64,000 bases of DNA, from assembly GCA_001414345.1 (NCBI GenBank), contig LLCB01000173.1:1-64000 (forward strand). The letters are read 5' to 3'. The DNA comes from Hymenoscyphus infarciens. Taxonomy: Eukaryota > Ascomycota > Leotiomycetes > Helotiales > Helotiaceae. Positions 1-8,928 of this stretch are shown piece by piece; positions within the stretch are counted from its first letter, which is position 1; each line of letters opens with the position of its first letter. Position numbers and translations under genes: made by a program. The notes under the pieces were generated by a model. It saw nothing but the letters and a program-made list of their open reading frames with translations, was not told the origin of the DNA and ran no database searches.

Positions 1-1480
1 TATATCTATTATAATATCTAAGCTTACTATCTCTCTCTTTCTTTATCTTAAGTATAAGCGTCTATATAATATTAATTAGTTTCTTCTCTTTTATAAGTAT
101 AACTAATTCCTTTATTTAGTAAATATACTTTTTAGTATATAATTATATATAAAAGTATAAGTAAAAATAAGTATATAGTATATTAACGTCTTTATTACTA
201 GTATTAAGCTAATTAGTTTTAATCTTATTATATATTATATATATATTAGTCTTTAGATATTTAGTATTTTTATAGAAAGAGACTTTCTTTTAAAAATTCT
301 ACTATAATTTATTATTAGCTTTATAAGTATAATTTCTAGTATTATTATTTTTATAATTATATATCTTATTAAGCTTCTCTTAAAACACTTCTTACTATTA
401 CTAATATTACTTTTAAATAGAGTAGATATTATAAGTCTTAATAAACTTTTTATTTTAATAATAGATAATATATATATAAATATATTATAAGATAATCTAA
501 TTATATTTTAAGCTATTAAAAAAACTCTTTTTTTTAAATAATACTTAAAAGTATTCTCTTTACTAAGAGGTTTATTAGTTAATTAAGATATACTACTATT
601 ACTTATTATACTAGTTTCTATTAAAAGTATTATATATCTAGATTTTTAATATTTTTTAATTTAGACTTCTTTTAATACTATAAAAGAAGCTAATATACTA
701 CTTTTAAAAAGCTATATTTAAAATCTAAAAATAGTTTAAAAAAGCTAATAAAATCTCTTAGTATTTTATATAAGTAGATAGTAATAAATCTATATATCTA
801 GAAGCTTATAATAATACTACTTATATACTACTAGTAAAGAGATATATAGAAGTATATTTAAAAGAATAATATATATAATTTATAGACTTAAATACTAAGA
901 TAAAGAATAAATTATTCTTTTTAATATAAAGAGAGATAAGATATATATATATATATAAGAGTTTAGAGAATATAAATAAGGTTTAAGATATATTTAACTA
1001 GTTTTAGAATTAAAACTCTTCTAATATAAATAGTAATTATAAATAGCTAGCTATTATAAAGCTTTAAAAGAATAATTTATTATAGCTATTAACGCTTTAT
1101 ATCTAATTTAGTCTTTTAAGAATATTCTTCTTAGTTTTTATAAATATAAATATCTACTAGTTTAATTAAATAATCTCTCTTTTACTAATAAAGAAGATAA
1201 GCTTATAATAGATATAAATATATATAATATAATAGCTATATTATATTACTAAGATTTATAAAGCTACGAGTATATAAAAAGTAGTAGTAGTTAAAGAGAT
1301 AAAAGTAAGAACTTTAAAATTTTTATTTTTTTTAATAACTATAACTTCTATAATAATCGAGTATATATAATTTTAGTATAATCGAATAGCCTTAATATAT
1401 AATTCTCTTAACTTTAAAGTATAATTAAGTATAAAAGGTGGTAGTAGAGGACGTTGAATTATAATATATTTAGACGCTAA
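1..1480. repeat. AT-rich RIP-degraded repeat island (left edge)
   Basis: About 1.5 kb of extreme A+T sequence that runs off the left edge of the window. The dinucleotides CA and TG are nearly absent and TA dominates, the pattern left by repeat-induced point mutation. There is no usable open reading frame. A segment near 815-900 matches, in reverse complement, the island sequence near 34.25-34.36 kb, so this is a degraded copy of a dispersed repeat. Base composition returns to normal abruptly near 1,480, just upstream of the first gene. Confidence 0.85.
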
Positions 1481-1675
1481 AATGCTAAAAAGTTGATTTT
1501 CCAAAATGTCCGAGAGGGTCGCTAACAGCCACTATACAGATGCCTCAGCCTCACTTTGAAGTGACGAACTCTACTCAGCCTTCTCAGCCCCTCCAAAGCC
1601 TTCCTCAATACATTCACCCCTCCGGCTTACGGTATTGGGTCACACAACACATTGTGGCGTAGCTATCGCTCTCAC

Positions 1676-1684
1676 ATATAAGAG
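1676..1684 (+). promoter_or_regulatory. candidate TATA box upstream of the Q/G-rich gene
   Basis: An ATATAAGAG stretch lies about 100 bp upstream of the ATG at 1,780 and is followed by a pyrimidine-rich leader. Position and sequence fit a TATA element; nothing else supports it. Confidence 0.3.
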
Positions 1685-1779
1685 CTACTGTACCTACCCC
1701 TCCTTCCCTTGTTACTTTCCTTCCTACTTACATACACCATCGCAGATCAACCATCTCGACAACACAACCACATCTCACC

Positions 1780-2595
1780 ATGTCAGCACAAGACTTCTAC
1801 GGCGGAGGAGACCATCAAGGTCAAGGTGGCTACCCTCAGCAACAACAACAACAACAACAACAACACCATCAACAGCATGGATACAACCAACAGCAACCTC
1901 ATCAACAGTATCCAGGCCAGCCCGATTACTCTCAACAAAGCGGCGGCAGCGGCGGCAGCGGCGGCGGCGGCGGATATCCCTCAGCACCAAATTACTCCAC
2001 CCCTCCTCCTCAACACCAAAACTACTACCCACCACCTCAGCACCAGCAAGGCGGCTACAACCAGTCTCCCTACCCCCAACAACCAAATTACGGCGGCCCT
2101 TCACCCTCGCACAGTCCAAATCCCTATGGCAGCCAACAACACCAAAACCCTCCCTACCCAGGCGGCCCAGCACAACCACAATATGGCGACAATCGTCAGC
2201 AAGGTCAGGCCTACCCTGATCAGCAAGGACAAATGGGACCAGACGGCGAGAAAGGTCTCGGTTCAACACTCCTCGGTGGTGGAGCAGGCGCATTCATCGG
2301 GCACAAGGCAGGCGGCGGAGCGCTCGGAACGGTGATTGGCACGGTGGTTGGTGCTATTGGTGCGAATGCGCTGAATGGACAACACAAGAAGCATAAGAAG
2401 AAGAAGTCGGGGGAGTATGAACATGGTTCTAGTTATGGTGGAAGCAGTTATGGGGGATCGAGTGCTGCCGTTGGTGGGCTTTACCCCGGAATGCCATCAT
2501 ACGGAAAGAAACACAAGAAGGAGAAGAAGCATCACCGTTCGAGATCTCGTGGTGGTGGAAGTTCGTCGAGTTCGAGTTCGAGTGATAGCGATTAG
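1780..2595 (+). CDS. Q/G/P-rich protein with glycine-zipper segment and basic-serine tail
   Basis: Single-exon ORF of 271 aa; the ATG has a good context (CACC before ATG). Residues 1-150 are low complexity, rich in Gln, Gly, Pro and Tyr, with a poly-Q run encoded by CAA/CAG repeats. Residues about 155-198 form a Gly/Ala-rich hydrophobic stretch with GxxxG spacing, typical of glycine-zipper 2TM-like domains. The C-terminus is Lys/His-rich with KKHKKKK-type clusters and ends in Arg/Ser and poly-Ser with Asp, like a basic nuclear or phosphorylated tail. Such composite proteins are common in filamentous fungi but have no assigned function. Membrane association through the zipper, or prion-like assembly through the Q/G/Y-rich part, is inference only. 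Two overlapping frames are also open because of the CAA/CAG and GGC repeats, but only this one has a start in good context and a sensible composition. Confidence 0.8.
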   Translation: MSAQDFYGGGDHQGQGGYPQQQQQQQQQHHQQHGYNQQQPHQQYPGQPDYSQQSGGSGGSGGGGGYPSAPNYSTPPPQHQNYYPPPQHQQGGYNQSPYPQQPNYGGPSPSHSPNPYGSQQHQNPPYPGGPAQPQYGDNRQQGQAYPDQQGQMGPDGEKGLGSTLLGGGAGAFIGHKAGGGALGTVIGTVVGAIGANALNGQHKKHKKKKSGEYEHGSSYGGSSYGGSSAAVGGLYPGMPSYGKKHKKEKKHHRSRSRGGGSSSSSSSSDSD

Positions 2596-3290
2596 GCGAC
2601 TGACGTTCAGAGCCACTTCGCTGGTTTGAGACATTTTCGGGACTTTGTATTACTGGATAGAAAGGTGTTACTTGTTTGCTCTGGGTTTATTCGGGTTGGG
2701 ATGGATGGTATTTTTGATAATGACTACATGGAAATGTAGCAACGTGTGGGTCGGGATCTATCAACTGGCTCTTGATGAAGCATAACAACCGTGCACTTGC
2801 GAATCTGCGAGTGAGCGATATGAATAATGAATGAGGAAAGACTTCACTTCTCTAACTCCCCTTCTCAACATGATTTTGTGAATGACTCCTTTTCCTCTCT
2901 GCAAACTCTCTCGCTTCTTAGTTCTCGCACCCCTGTCTCCAAACCTCTTACTCTCCCAGCGGCGATATAAAATCCCCCTTGCGTTTCTCTCAAGTAACGT
3001 ACGCTTGATTGTTATTCAACCTAGAGGTAAGTCACTTACACAGATATCCCTTTCAAGACCCGTATGTCACCTGTGAAATCGACGACAAGGGAGGAATCGA
3101 CGGTAAGTAAGTATTCTTGACTCTTTCTCGAGAAAAGGGCTAAAGACGTCGAATATTTTTGTACTTTCAACATTGGTGGTAGTTCTCGATTGTATTTTCT
3201 TTTGGCTGCATTTCAGTGATAATTGCGGCCCTTCCTTCGTCTCTCCCCTTGTCTGTACAGTGTTGTGGCTTTCCCCGCCTTGGTCAGCCT
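2596..3290. other. intergenic, no gene recognised
   Basis: Presumed 3' UTR of the Q/G-rich gene followed by ordinary-composition sequence. Short open frames here (for example 2,882-3,076) have no coding character and no recognisable similarity. Confidence 0.5.
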
Positions 3291-3432
3291 AGTACTTCGT
3301 CCCAGGCGTAACAAAGGTTATTCTGGGGGGTCACTTTACAGACTTTTCAGGGGGTTTTTGGTAGCATAAAGCTACGGAAATATGGCAATTGCCCCATTTG
3401 GATAACCTTTGTTACGCCTGGGACGAAGTACT
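3291..3432. mobile_element. 142-bp MITE-like element with 31-bp perfect terminal inverted repeats
   Basis: Positions 3,291-3,321 and 3,402-3,432 are perfect reverse complements over 31 bp, beginning AGTACTTCGTCCCAGG. They enclose an 80-bp centre with G and C runs. Size and structure fit a miniature inverted-repeat transposable element or a stable hairpin. No unambiguous target-site duplication is visible; the flanks are CAGCCT and TTACTA. No coding capacity. The superfamily cannot be assigned from one copy. Confidence 0.7.
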
Positions 3433-4331
3433 TTACTACGCCACCAATCACTAGCATATATAACTTGAAATAACCATTCCATGCACTATATATTGCAATG
3501 CAACGTAATTAGACCTACGTTACAAAACAAAAAGCAAGTGTCTGGGACTTTGGTTGAGGCAGAATATAATTACTTGATCAAAGTGGTCAAGAAAATATCA
3601 CTTAAATATCAACATCACACACATGGGCCGACGCGTCATATCCTTAAGATTAGCAAGAGTAGTTTACAAATTGTCAATAACAAAGTATGAGTGGAGCAAA
3701 CGCCATGAAGTGGGGCGGTGTAAACAAGGCGGCGAAGCGATCAATTCGAGAGAGTGTTCAAAGTAGTCTACTACTAGTAAACTACTGTAGTAATTTATTA
3801 CTGAATAGAATTATCTAGCTAAAAGGCCTCTATAGATTCAACTATCAAATCAGCGTTTAGAAAGTTACCCGTGAATCACTTATACCAAATCATAAAAACA
3901 CAAAGGGCAACTCAGCATCTTGCAGCTGGGGGAGGCTATGGTAATAGTCACAATTCACTGATGTGATTCAAGATTTGAAGTGGCTTGTGCATAAAGCTAT
4001 TCGTTTAACAAAGGACCTTGCTCGATAACGGCAATACTGTTGAGGCTGTGAACATCAAGATCATTTTGGCAAATCGTGTACTTGTTCACAGCCACAATTA
4101 CTTTGACATTGAGGCTATGAGCAAGGCTAGTCGGTTGCGGCAGTTTAGAGGCCCGGCAACTGTGCTGTAGAACATCTTGTGGGAGCTACCAAAAAGGTAT
4201 AAAAGTATCAGCTTCCTCCACCAGATTTTCGCCTCATCAAGCCTCTTTCCAAACACAATACTCAAATCACACAAATTACAAATCACTCAATCATACACCG
4301 CTTTCAATCTTCAATCCAAAACTCAGCAAAA
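3433..4331. other. intergenic, promoter side of the first secreted-protein gene
   Basis: No supported gene. A short ORF at 3,481-3,690 lacks any coding signature. The last 130 bp hold the promoter and leader of the secreted-protein gene. Confidence 0.4.
4198..4204 (+). promoter_or_regulatory. TATA box of the first small secreted protein gene
   Basis: TATAAAA lies about 130 bp upstream of the ATG at 4,332 and is followed by a C/A-rich, T-poor leader typical of highly expressed fungal genes. Confidence 0.5.
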
Positions 4332-4748
4332 ATGCACATCACCGCTCTTTCAACCATCCTCTTCTCCCTCCTCGCCCTTGTTACAGGAGTTCCCCTCAGA
4401 AACTTTGGGGATCGAGAATTCCCAACCTTTTCCGAGCACAACTACAACGACAACGACGCACTCCAAACTCGGGATCCGACCCCATATGCAACAATCCAAT
4501 TCAACCTCGTCACCAATGAAGAATCCTACCAGTTCGGCTTTGGCCTCGGCGATCTCGCAACCATCAACGCCGGCCAACAAAAAGCCTTGAAGAATGCCGT
4601 CGCTAGCATTCAAGTCCTCGGAGATGGAAAGTGTGATATCTTCGCTGACCAGGGTGGAGATGCACTTTTGGCTGAGGGAGTAGGAAATGAAGCGGTCATA
4701 CTTCGTGATGGAACAGGTGTAGCTGTTGGAGCTGTCAAGTGTACTTAG
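4332..4748 (+). CDS. small secreted protein, paralogue A
   Basis: Intronless ORF of 138 aa. Residues 1-19 form a signal peptide (hydrophobic core ILFSLLALV, likely cut after VTG). The mature part is acidic and has only two cysteines, one in a GDGKCDIF context and one three residues before the stop. Residues about 55-137 align by eye with the gene at 5,603-5,956: both share an IQF..V start, a YQF motif, a K-C-[DK]-[FI]-F-like segment and a conserved GTGVAVGAV or GKGVAVGSV stretch followed by the last Cys. It is probably exported and disulphide-bonded. No catalytic motif is seen. Size and secretion fit a candidate effector or wall-associated small protein, but no function is demonstrated. Residues about 20-50 are Asp/Asn-rich and absent from the paralogue. 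Confidence 0.8.
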   Translation: MHITALSTILFSLLALVTGVPLRNFGDREFPTFSEHNYNDNDALQTRDPTPYATIQFNLVTNEESYQFGFGLGDLATINAGQQKALKNAVASIQVLGDGKCDIFADQGGDALLAEGVGNEAVILRDGTGVAVGAVKCT

Positions 4749-5602
4749 ATTTTTGTGTTTTTCGTGAGAACGTGGGAACGTGGATTGGAAGTGGTGACTG
4801 GAAAGTTGCGGATAGATCGGGGACAGAAATGGGGTTGAGAGATTGAGAAATTGAGGAATTCGTGGAGGTCAGGGGAAAGAGTATTTGACACGTTGCCCAA
4901 ACTGAATTCCAATTCATTATTTTACATCAAAGTCTGCCTCCCCCTTCGCATAGAATACATCACAAGTTCCTCATCTGAAGCAATGACAGAAGTGGAGATT
5001 TTGCCCGATCAATACTTACTTACCTTTGAGAGAGCCACAGTTGGGTTGATGGAAAAATCAGAACCTTGGAGACAGTTTGATTGACTACTTGAACAACAAC
5101 TATCTTTGAAATAGTGAATTAGTTCCTAGAGTATGTGGTTACTAGATAGAAACCCCTAAAGGAGTTTTCAGGATGAAAGTTTTACAATTAGTAGGTTACC
5201 TACCTGCCAATACCTCCCTCCGTAGCCAAGAGCGTGTAATTCTTCATCCCAAGTATAATACTCAAAATCCTCGAGACAGTGAGTGACCGGAAAGCTTGGG
5301 ACTCCACGTTTGGCTGGTCCAGGGGCCCCGCCATGTTAAAGAAGGCTATGATCAAGGCTAGTTAGAGGAGATACAGCAGCGGCTGGGGGCGCGGTTGGCG
5401 GGAATAACACAAACGCATCGCAATCACAACAACACTAAGCCACAGAGCCTCAAAGATAAAAGTACATATATATACCAGCCCACTTACGCTTCCATCGTCA
5501 TAATTCAGCGCACTTTCATCACCAAAAACTCACACTCAATACAACTCAGACTTCATACAACTAAAACTCCACACAACCCAAACCACAACTCTTTCAGCAA
5601 AA
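4749..5602. other. intergenic between the two secreted-protein paralogues
   Basis: 3' flank of paralogue A and the promoter and leader of paralogue B. No gene is supported; open frames at 4,851-5,084 and 5,395-5,793 are overlapping or non-coding in character. Confidence 0.4.
5467..5474 (+). promoter_or_regulatory. TATA box of the second small secreted protein gene
   Basis: TATATATA about 130 bp upstream of the ATG at 5,603, the same spacing as for paralogue A. The leader is again A/C-rich, and both genes carry TCAGCAAAAATGCA around the start codon, supporting a shared duplicated promoter-leader unit. Confidence 0.5.
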
Positions 5603-5956
5603 ATGCAACCAACCACTCTCTTCATCCTCACTTTCTCCTCCCTCGCAGTCGCCCAGCCTGCTTCCATCCCAAGCACAATCATCCAATTCGATGTCGTCAA
5701 CAAAGCAAAACCCTACTACCAGTTCGAATTCCCACTCAATACTCCTTCAATCATCCCCAGAGGCGAAAACACTGCCTTAGACAAAAGTGTTAACAGCGTT
5801 AAAGTTATCAAGGGGCAGAGTGATGAGAAGTGCAAGTTCTTCCTTGCTCAGCCAGGATCGGAGGTCTTAGCCGAGAACGTTGGAAGTGACCCTGTTACAC
5901 TTGGTGGTGGCAAGGGTGTTGCGGTTGGAAGTGTCTATTGTGCTAGTGGAAATTAG
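5603..5956 (+). CDS. small secreted protein, paralogue B
   Basis: Intronless ORF of 117 aa. Residues 1-17 are a signal peptide (LFILTFSSLAVA, likely cut before QPAS). The mature protein is about 100 aa with two cysteines at positions equivalent to those of the neighbour at 4,332-4,748, and the same IQF...YQF...C-K-F-F...GVAVGSV framework. It lacks the Asp/Asn-rich insert of paralogue A. Same orientation and matching start-codon context indicate tandem duplication followed by divergence. Likely a secreted, disulphide-bonded protein of unknown role. Confidence 0.8.
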   Translation: MQPTTLFILTFSSLAVAQPASIPSTIIQFDVVNKAKPYYQFEFPLNTPSIIPRGENTALDKSVNSVKVIKGQSDEKCKFFLAQPGSEVLAENVGSDPVTLGGGKGVAVGSVYCASGN

Positions 5957-7062
5957 TGAGCGTTGAGCTTGCTTGCTAGAAGCTCGGAAGCGTTGGGCCG
6001 GGGGGAGACCAAAGGTTCTCTGGAAGGGGAACATACGATATTTGGGGTGGGACTGGGTGAAAGAAAGCTTTTGGGGGCCTGATTATTTTCTTGGTTTCTT
6101 CAATTCGAAACCATAGATCACGAAGAACATTTTGAATCAACGAAGCCTACTAAAGCACAATCGTCCTATCCGAAACTCTATCTGAGTCTGGGAACTGATG
6201 GCTTCGTGGCAGTGCGAGAGGCAGTGTAAATATAGGCCGCAAAGCAGTTTGTTTGAGTACAGCGTGCAAAACAATGATATGAGCAAGCATATACCCGACT
6301 ACAATGTTCTCCATGAGAAGGTGGACCTTGTGCCGTCTGAAATTCCAATCATTCTTTCCCCATGCTTTCGCTTAAGGTCAAAACAACATCATTATTCTAC
6401 TACTACAAGTAAAAGGCTAAACATTTGTTACCTTCTTGCGAAGCTCCACGAGATACTGTTTTAAACAACGACAGAGAGTCTTTGAGTTCTGATAGTCATA
6501 TCTCAAATACTAAAGGTTGCCAGTCATGTGATTGACCTCCATAAAACGTAAGGGTACTTCACACATCCTTTAATGTTATTTTCTTAGATTTGTACAGCGC
6601 CTTGAATAAGGTGTTTCAACTTTTGGTGAAATGATGTAGTACCTACTCGTCTGCGCGGAGCAAAACATATATCTTGAAACCTTACAAACCGACTAGCGTC
6701 CAAGAACGGCCAAAGTACTGCCTTCCCCTTCTATCAATCTCACCTCTCCTTGTAGATAATCCGCTTATTAATTTGTTTACGATAACTTCTCCTTCTGGAA
6801 TAATTATCTTTTAAGTGGGCATACAGAGTGCAACGGGAATATCCTAATTCCGGGGTGTCATGCTTAAAGCCGAACAATGGCAGATTTGTAATGAACTACG
6901 TAGTTGATAAAATAGTATATCACCTCTATTTCTTGCCAAGTTTCTTGGCAATTCAACCACAACTAGTAAATAGTTTCCATCAAGTTTTCAAGTGTCACTT
7001 CAAACTACCCATCCCAATACAGCCCATTTATATTCGACTTGACCCCGGAAAAACGATTAAAC
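5957..7062. other. intergenic, no gene recognised
   Basis: About 1.1 kb between paralogue B and the SDR gene. Short open frames at 6,198-6,464 and 6,828-7,097 show no signal peptide, domain or codon pattern supporting coding. The last few hundred bases are the presumed SDR promoter. Confidence 0.4.
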
Positions 7063-7833
7063 ATGGCTTCGGACAAGTACAACAAACTCGCAGGTAAACA
7101 CATCCTCATTTTCGGTGGAACATCCGGTATAGGCTTTGGGGTCGCAGCAGCCTCCCTCGCTTCCTCCGCCAAAGTCACGATATCCTCCTCTTCTTCTTCA
7201 AGAATTGAAACCTCCATCTCGAAACTCCAAGCAGAATTTCCTCAAGCAGAAATCAGCGGTCATGTTTGTGACCTCACCAGTCCCAACATTGAACAAGAAA
7301 TCGAAAATGTATTCGAGAAAGCCGGGAAGATCGACCACATCGTGTTCACAGCAGGAAACAAGTTAGGAAAGATGAACCTACAAGATATAACCCGAGACAA
7401 GATCATCACCGCCAGCCAAGTACGATTCATAGCACCTCTCCTCGTCTCAAAAATCGGATTGAGATATCTCAACCCCGGTCCCGAATCATCCATCGTCTTG
7501 ACAAGCGGTAGCGTTGCCGAGCGTCCCATTCCCAACTGGACTGTCGTTGCAGGTTTTGCTGGTGGTCTTGTTACCATGGCGCGAAGTTTGGCACTGGATC
7601 TTAAGCCTATTCGTGTTAATGTCGTCATGCCGGGCTTGGTGGATACTGAGATGTGGGCTGCCGAAATGAGCACAGAGGAAAAAGAGGGAATGTTCAAGTT
7701 TATGGAGGAGAAGTTTCCTACTGGAAGGCTTGCGACAGCTGAGGATGTTGCTGAGGCTTATATTTATCTAATGAAAGATCGGAATAGCACCGGTCGTATT
7801 GTTTCGACTGACTCGGGGGCTTCACTTGTTTAG
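7063..7833 (+). CDS. short-chain dehydrogenase/reductase (SDR), atypical active site
   Basis: Single-exon ORF of 256 aa from the ATG at 7,063 (AAACATGG context); an upstream in-frame ATG at 7,039 is less likely because the family starts just before the Rossmann strand. Residues about 10-24 carry the dinucleotide-binding glycine motif (GGTSGIGFG), residues about 78-104 the CDLTSPN and HIVFTAGNKLG strands, and the C-terminal half has RVNVVMPGLVDTEMW, a classical SDR feature. Length is normal for the family. The catalytic serine strand (VLTSGSVAERP) is present, but the usual Tyr-x-x-x-Lys pair is replaced by a Trp-x-x-x-Ala alignment (NWTVVAG). It is a cytosolic NAD(P)-binding protein by fold; the substrate is unknown, and catalysis by the standard mechanism is doubtful. 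It lies 1.1 kb upstream of a P450 on the same strand, as in small secondary-metabolism clusters, but no backbone enzyme is present. Confidence 0.85.
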   Translation: MASDKYNKLAGKHILIFGGTSGIGFGVAAASLASSAKVTISSSSSSRIETSISKLQAEFPQAEISGHVCDLTSPNIEQEIENVFEKAGKIDHIVFTAGNKLGKMNLQDITRDKIITASQVRFIAPLLVSKIGLRYLNPGPESSIVLTSGSVAERPIPNWTVVAGFAGGLVTMARSLALDLKPIRVNVVMPGLVDTEMWAAEMSTEEKEGMFKFMEEKFPTGRLATAEDVAEAYIYLMKDRNSTGRIVSTDSGASLV

Positions 7834-8928
7834 CACTTCCCCGAGGAAAGTTGTCGATGAGTTGGTGAAATGGAATTGAAACTGCGCAAGAATGAGAAGG
7901 GATATCTCAAGAAATATGTGGTAGGCAATTGAAGAAGTTTCTTTATGCTAGATTAGTGGTACAAGATGTTTGCTTTTCCGCTTACGTGCTCTAAGCGGGT
8001 CTTCAGATTTAGTTTGATTTCATTAAGTGTATAGACTTAGATATATTTATCAAATCAGTAGAAGCATGAATGGAATTATGGAACGGGAAGTTAAAAGAAA
8101 TACCGAACCTGCAGTGGCAGCAAGTCTCTGGAGATCTGAGATGTGCTTCGTGATTTCGACCACCGACCGCTAGAGGCAATCAAACGTAATTGTTGTCAGA
8201 CTTGCCAGTATTTAGCAGCTCCAAAAAAACTATATCAGAAAGACATACCAACTTCTGTTATTTGGAGCAGCGTTCCGAGTCTAAATTTATTCGAGTAACA
8301 AAACCCAGCCTTAATGCGCCTCTCTAAAGAGATAGTTTGGCGGCGCAGGCAAAGATCACTCGTATCAGTTGGCTAAAAAGCTACATATACGCAAACAACT
8401 TGGCTCTCTAACACTGAAGTTGTGCCTTCTTTCTTTGCGTATACATACTCAAATGAGGCTTCTCATACGCATATTTTTCGAATACGCCGATACTACACTA
8501 CAAACCCAGAGCAGTAGTAACCCCTCCTACCCCCCTTCCAAAGAACAAAAGGAGAAAATCAAACGATCGAGATTGAACTCTGCCCAACGCCAAACAATCC
8601 TAGCCAAAGAAAACTCTCACTCTTGATAGGTCAAAACCCCAGGAAAGTCAAAAACTCAATGTGGGGCACGTCACGTAGTATCCACGACTCCATCACCAAT
8701 AGCATAGGTCTCTGATTAATGTTCAAACGCCATGGATGATTGATACCCGAAGAAGAAACATACCTTCCTTTTATGGGCAGCGGGAAATCACGACTACCAC
8801 TCTATGGTGTGTAGCACAACATCATCCAGTTCGAGAAATCGAAGAAGCATGGATGGATGCTTATCAGTTCCCCTCTTCTGGGTCTTGCTTTTTCCCGTTC
8901 TCTCGTCCTTACATATATGCCGTGATTC
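7834..8928. other. intergenic, no gene recognised
   Basis: About 1.1 kb between the SDR and P450 genes. Weak open frames at 8,369-8,626 and 8,736-8,975 have no recognisable content. A first exon of the P450 could lie here: an ATG at 8,850 opens a short hydrophobic segment (SVPLFWVLLFPVLSSLH) before a stop. Confidence 0.4.

Noticed and set aside
1635..2335. Two other plus-strand frames and one minus-strand frame open across the first gene
   Set aside because: They arise from CAA/CAG and GGC repeats read out of frame; they lack a good start and a sensible composition.
4177..4590. 137-codon frame overlapping secreted-protein paralogue A
   Set aside because: It reads the leader and the gene in another frame; no signal peptide or paralogue support.
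5395..5793. 132-codon frame overlapping secreted-protein paralogue B
   Set aside because: Out-of-frame translation of the A/C-rich leader; the in-frame gene with signal peptide is convincing.
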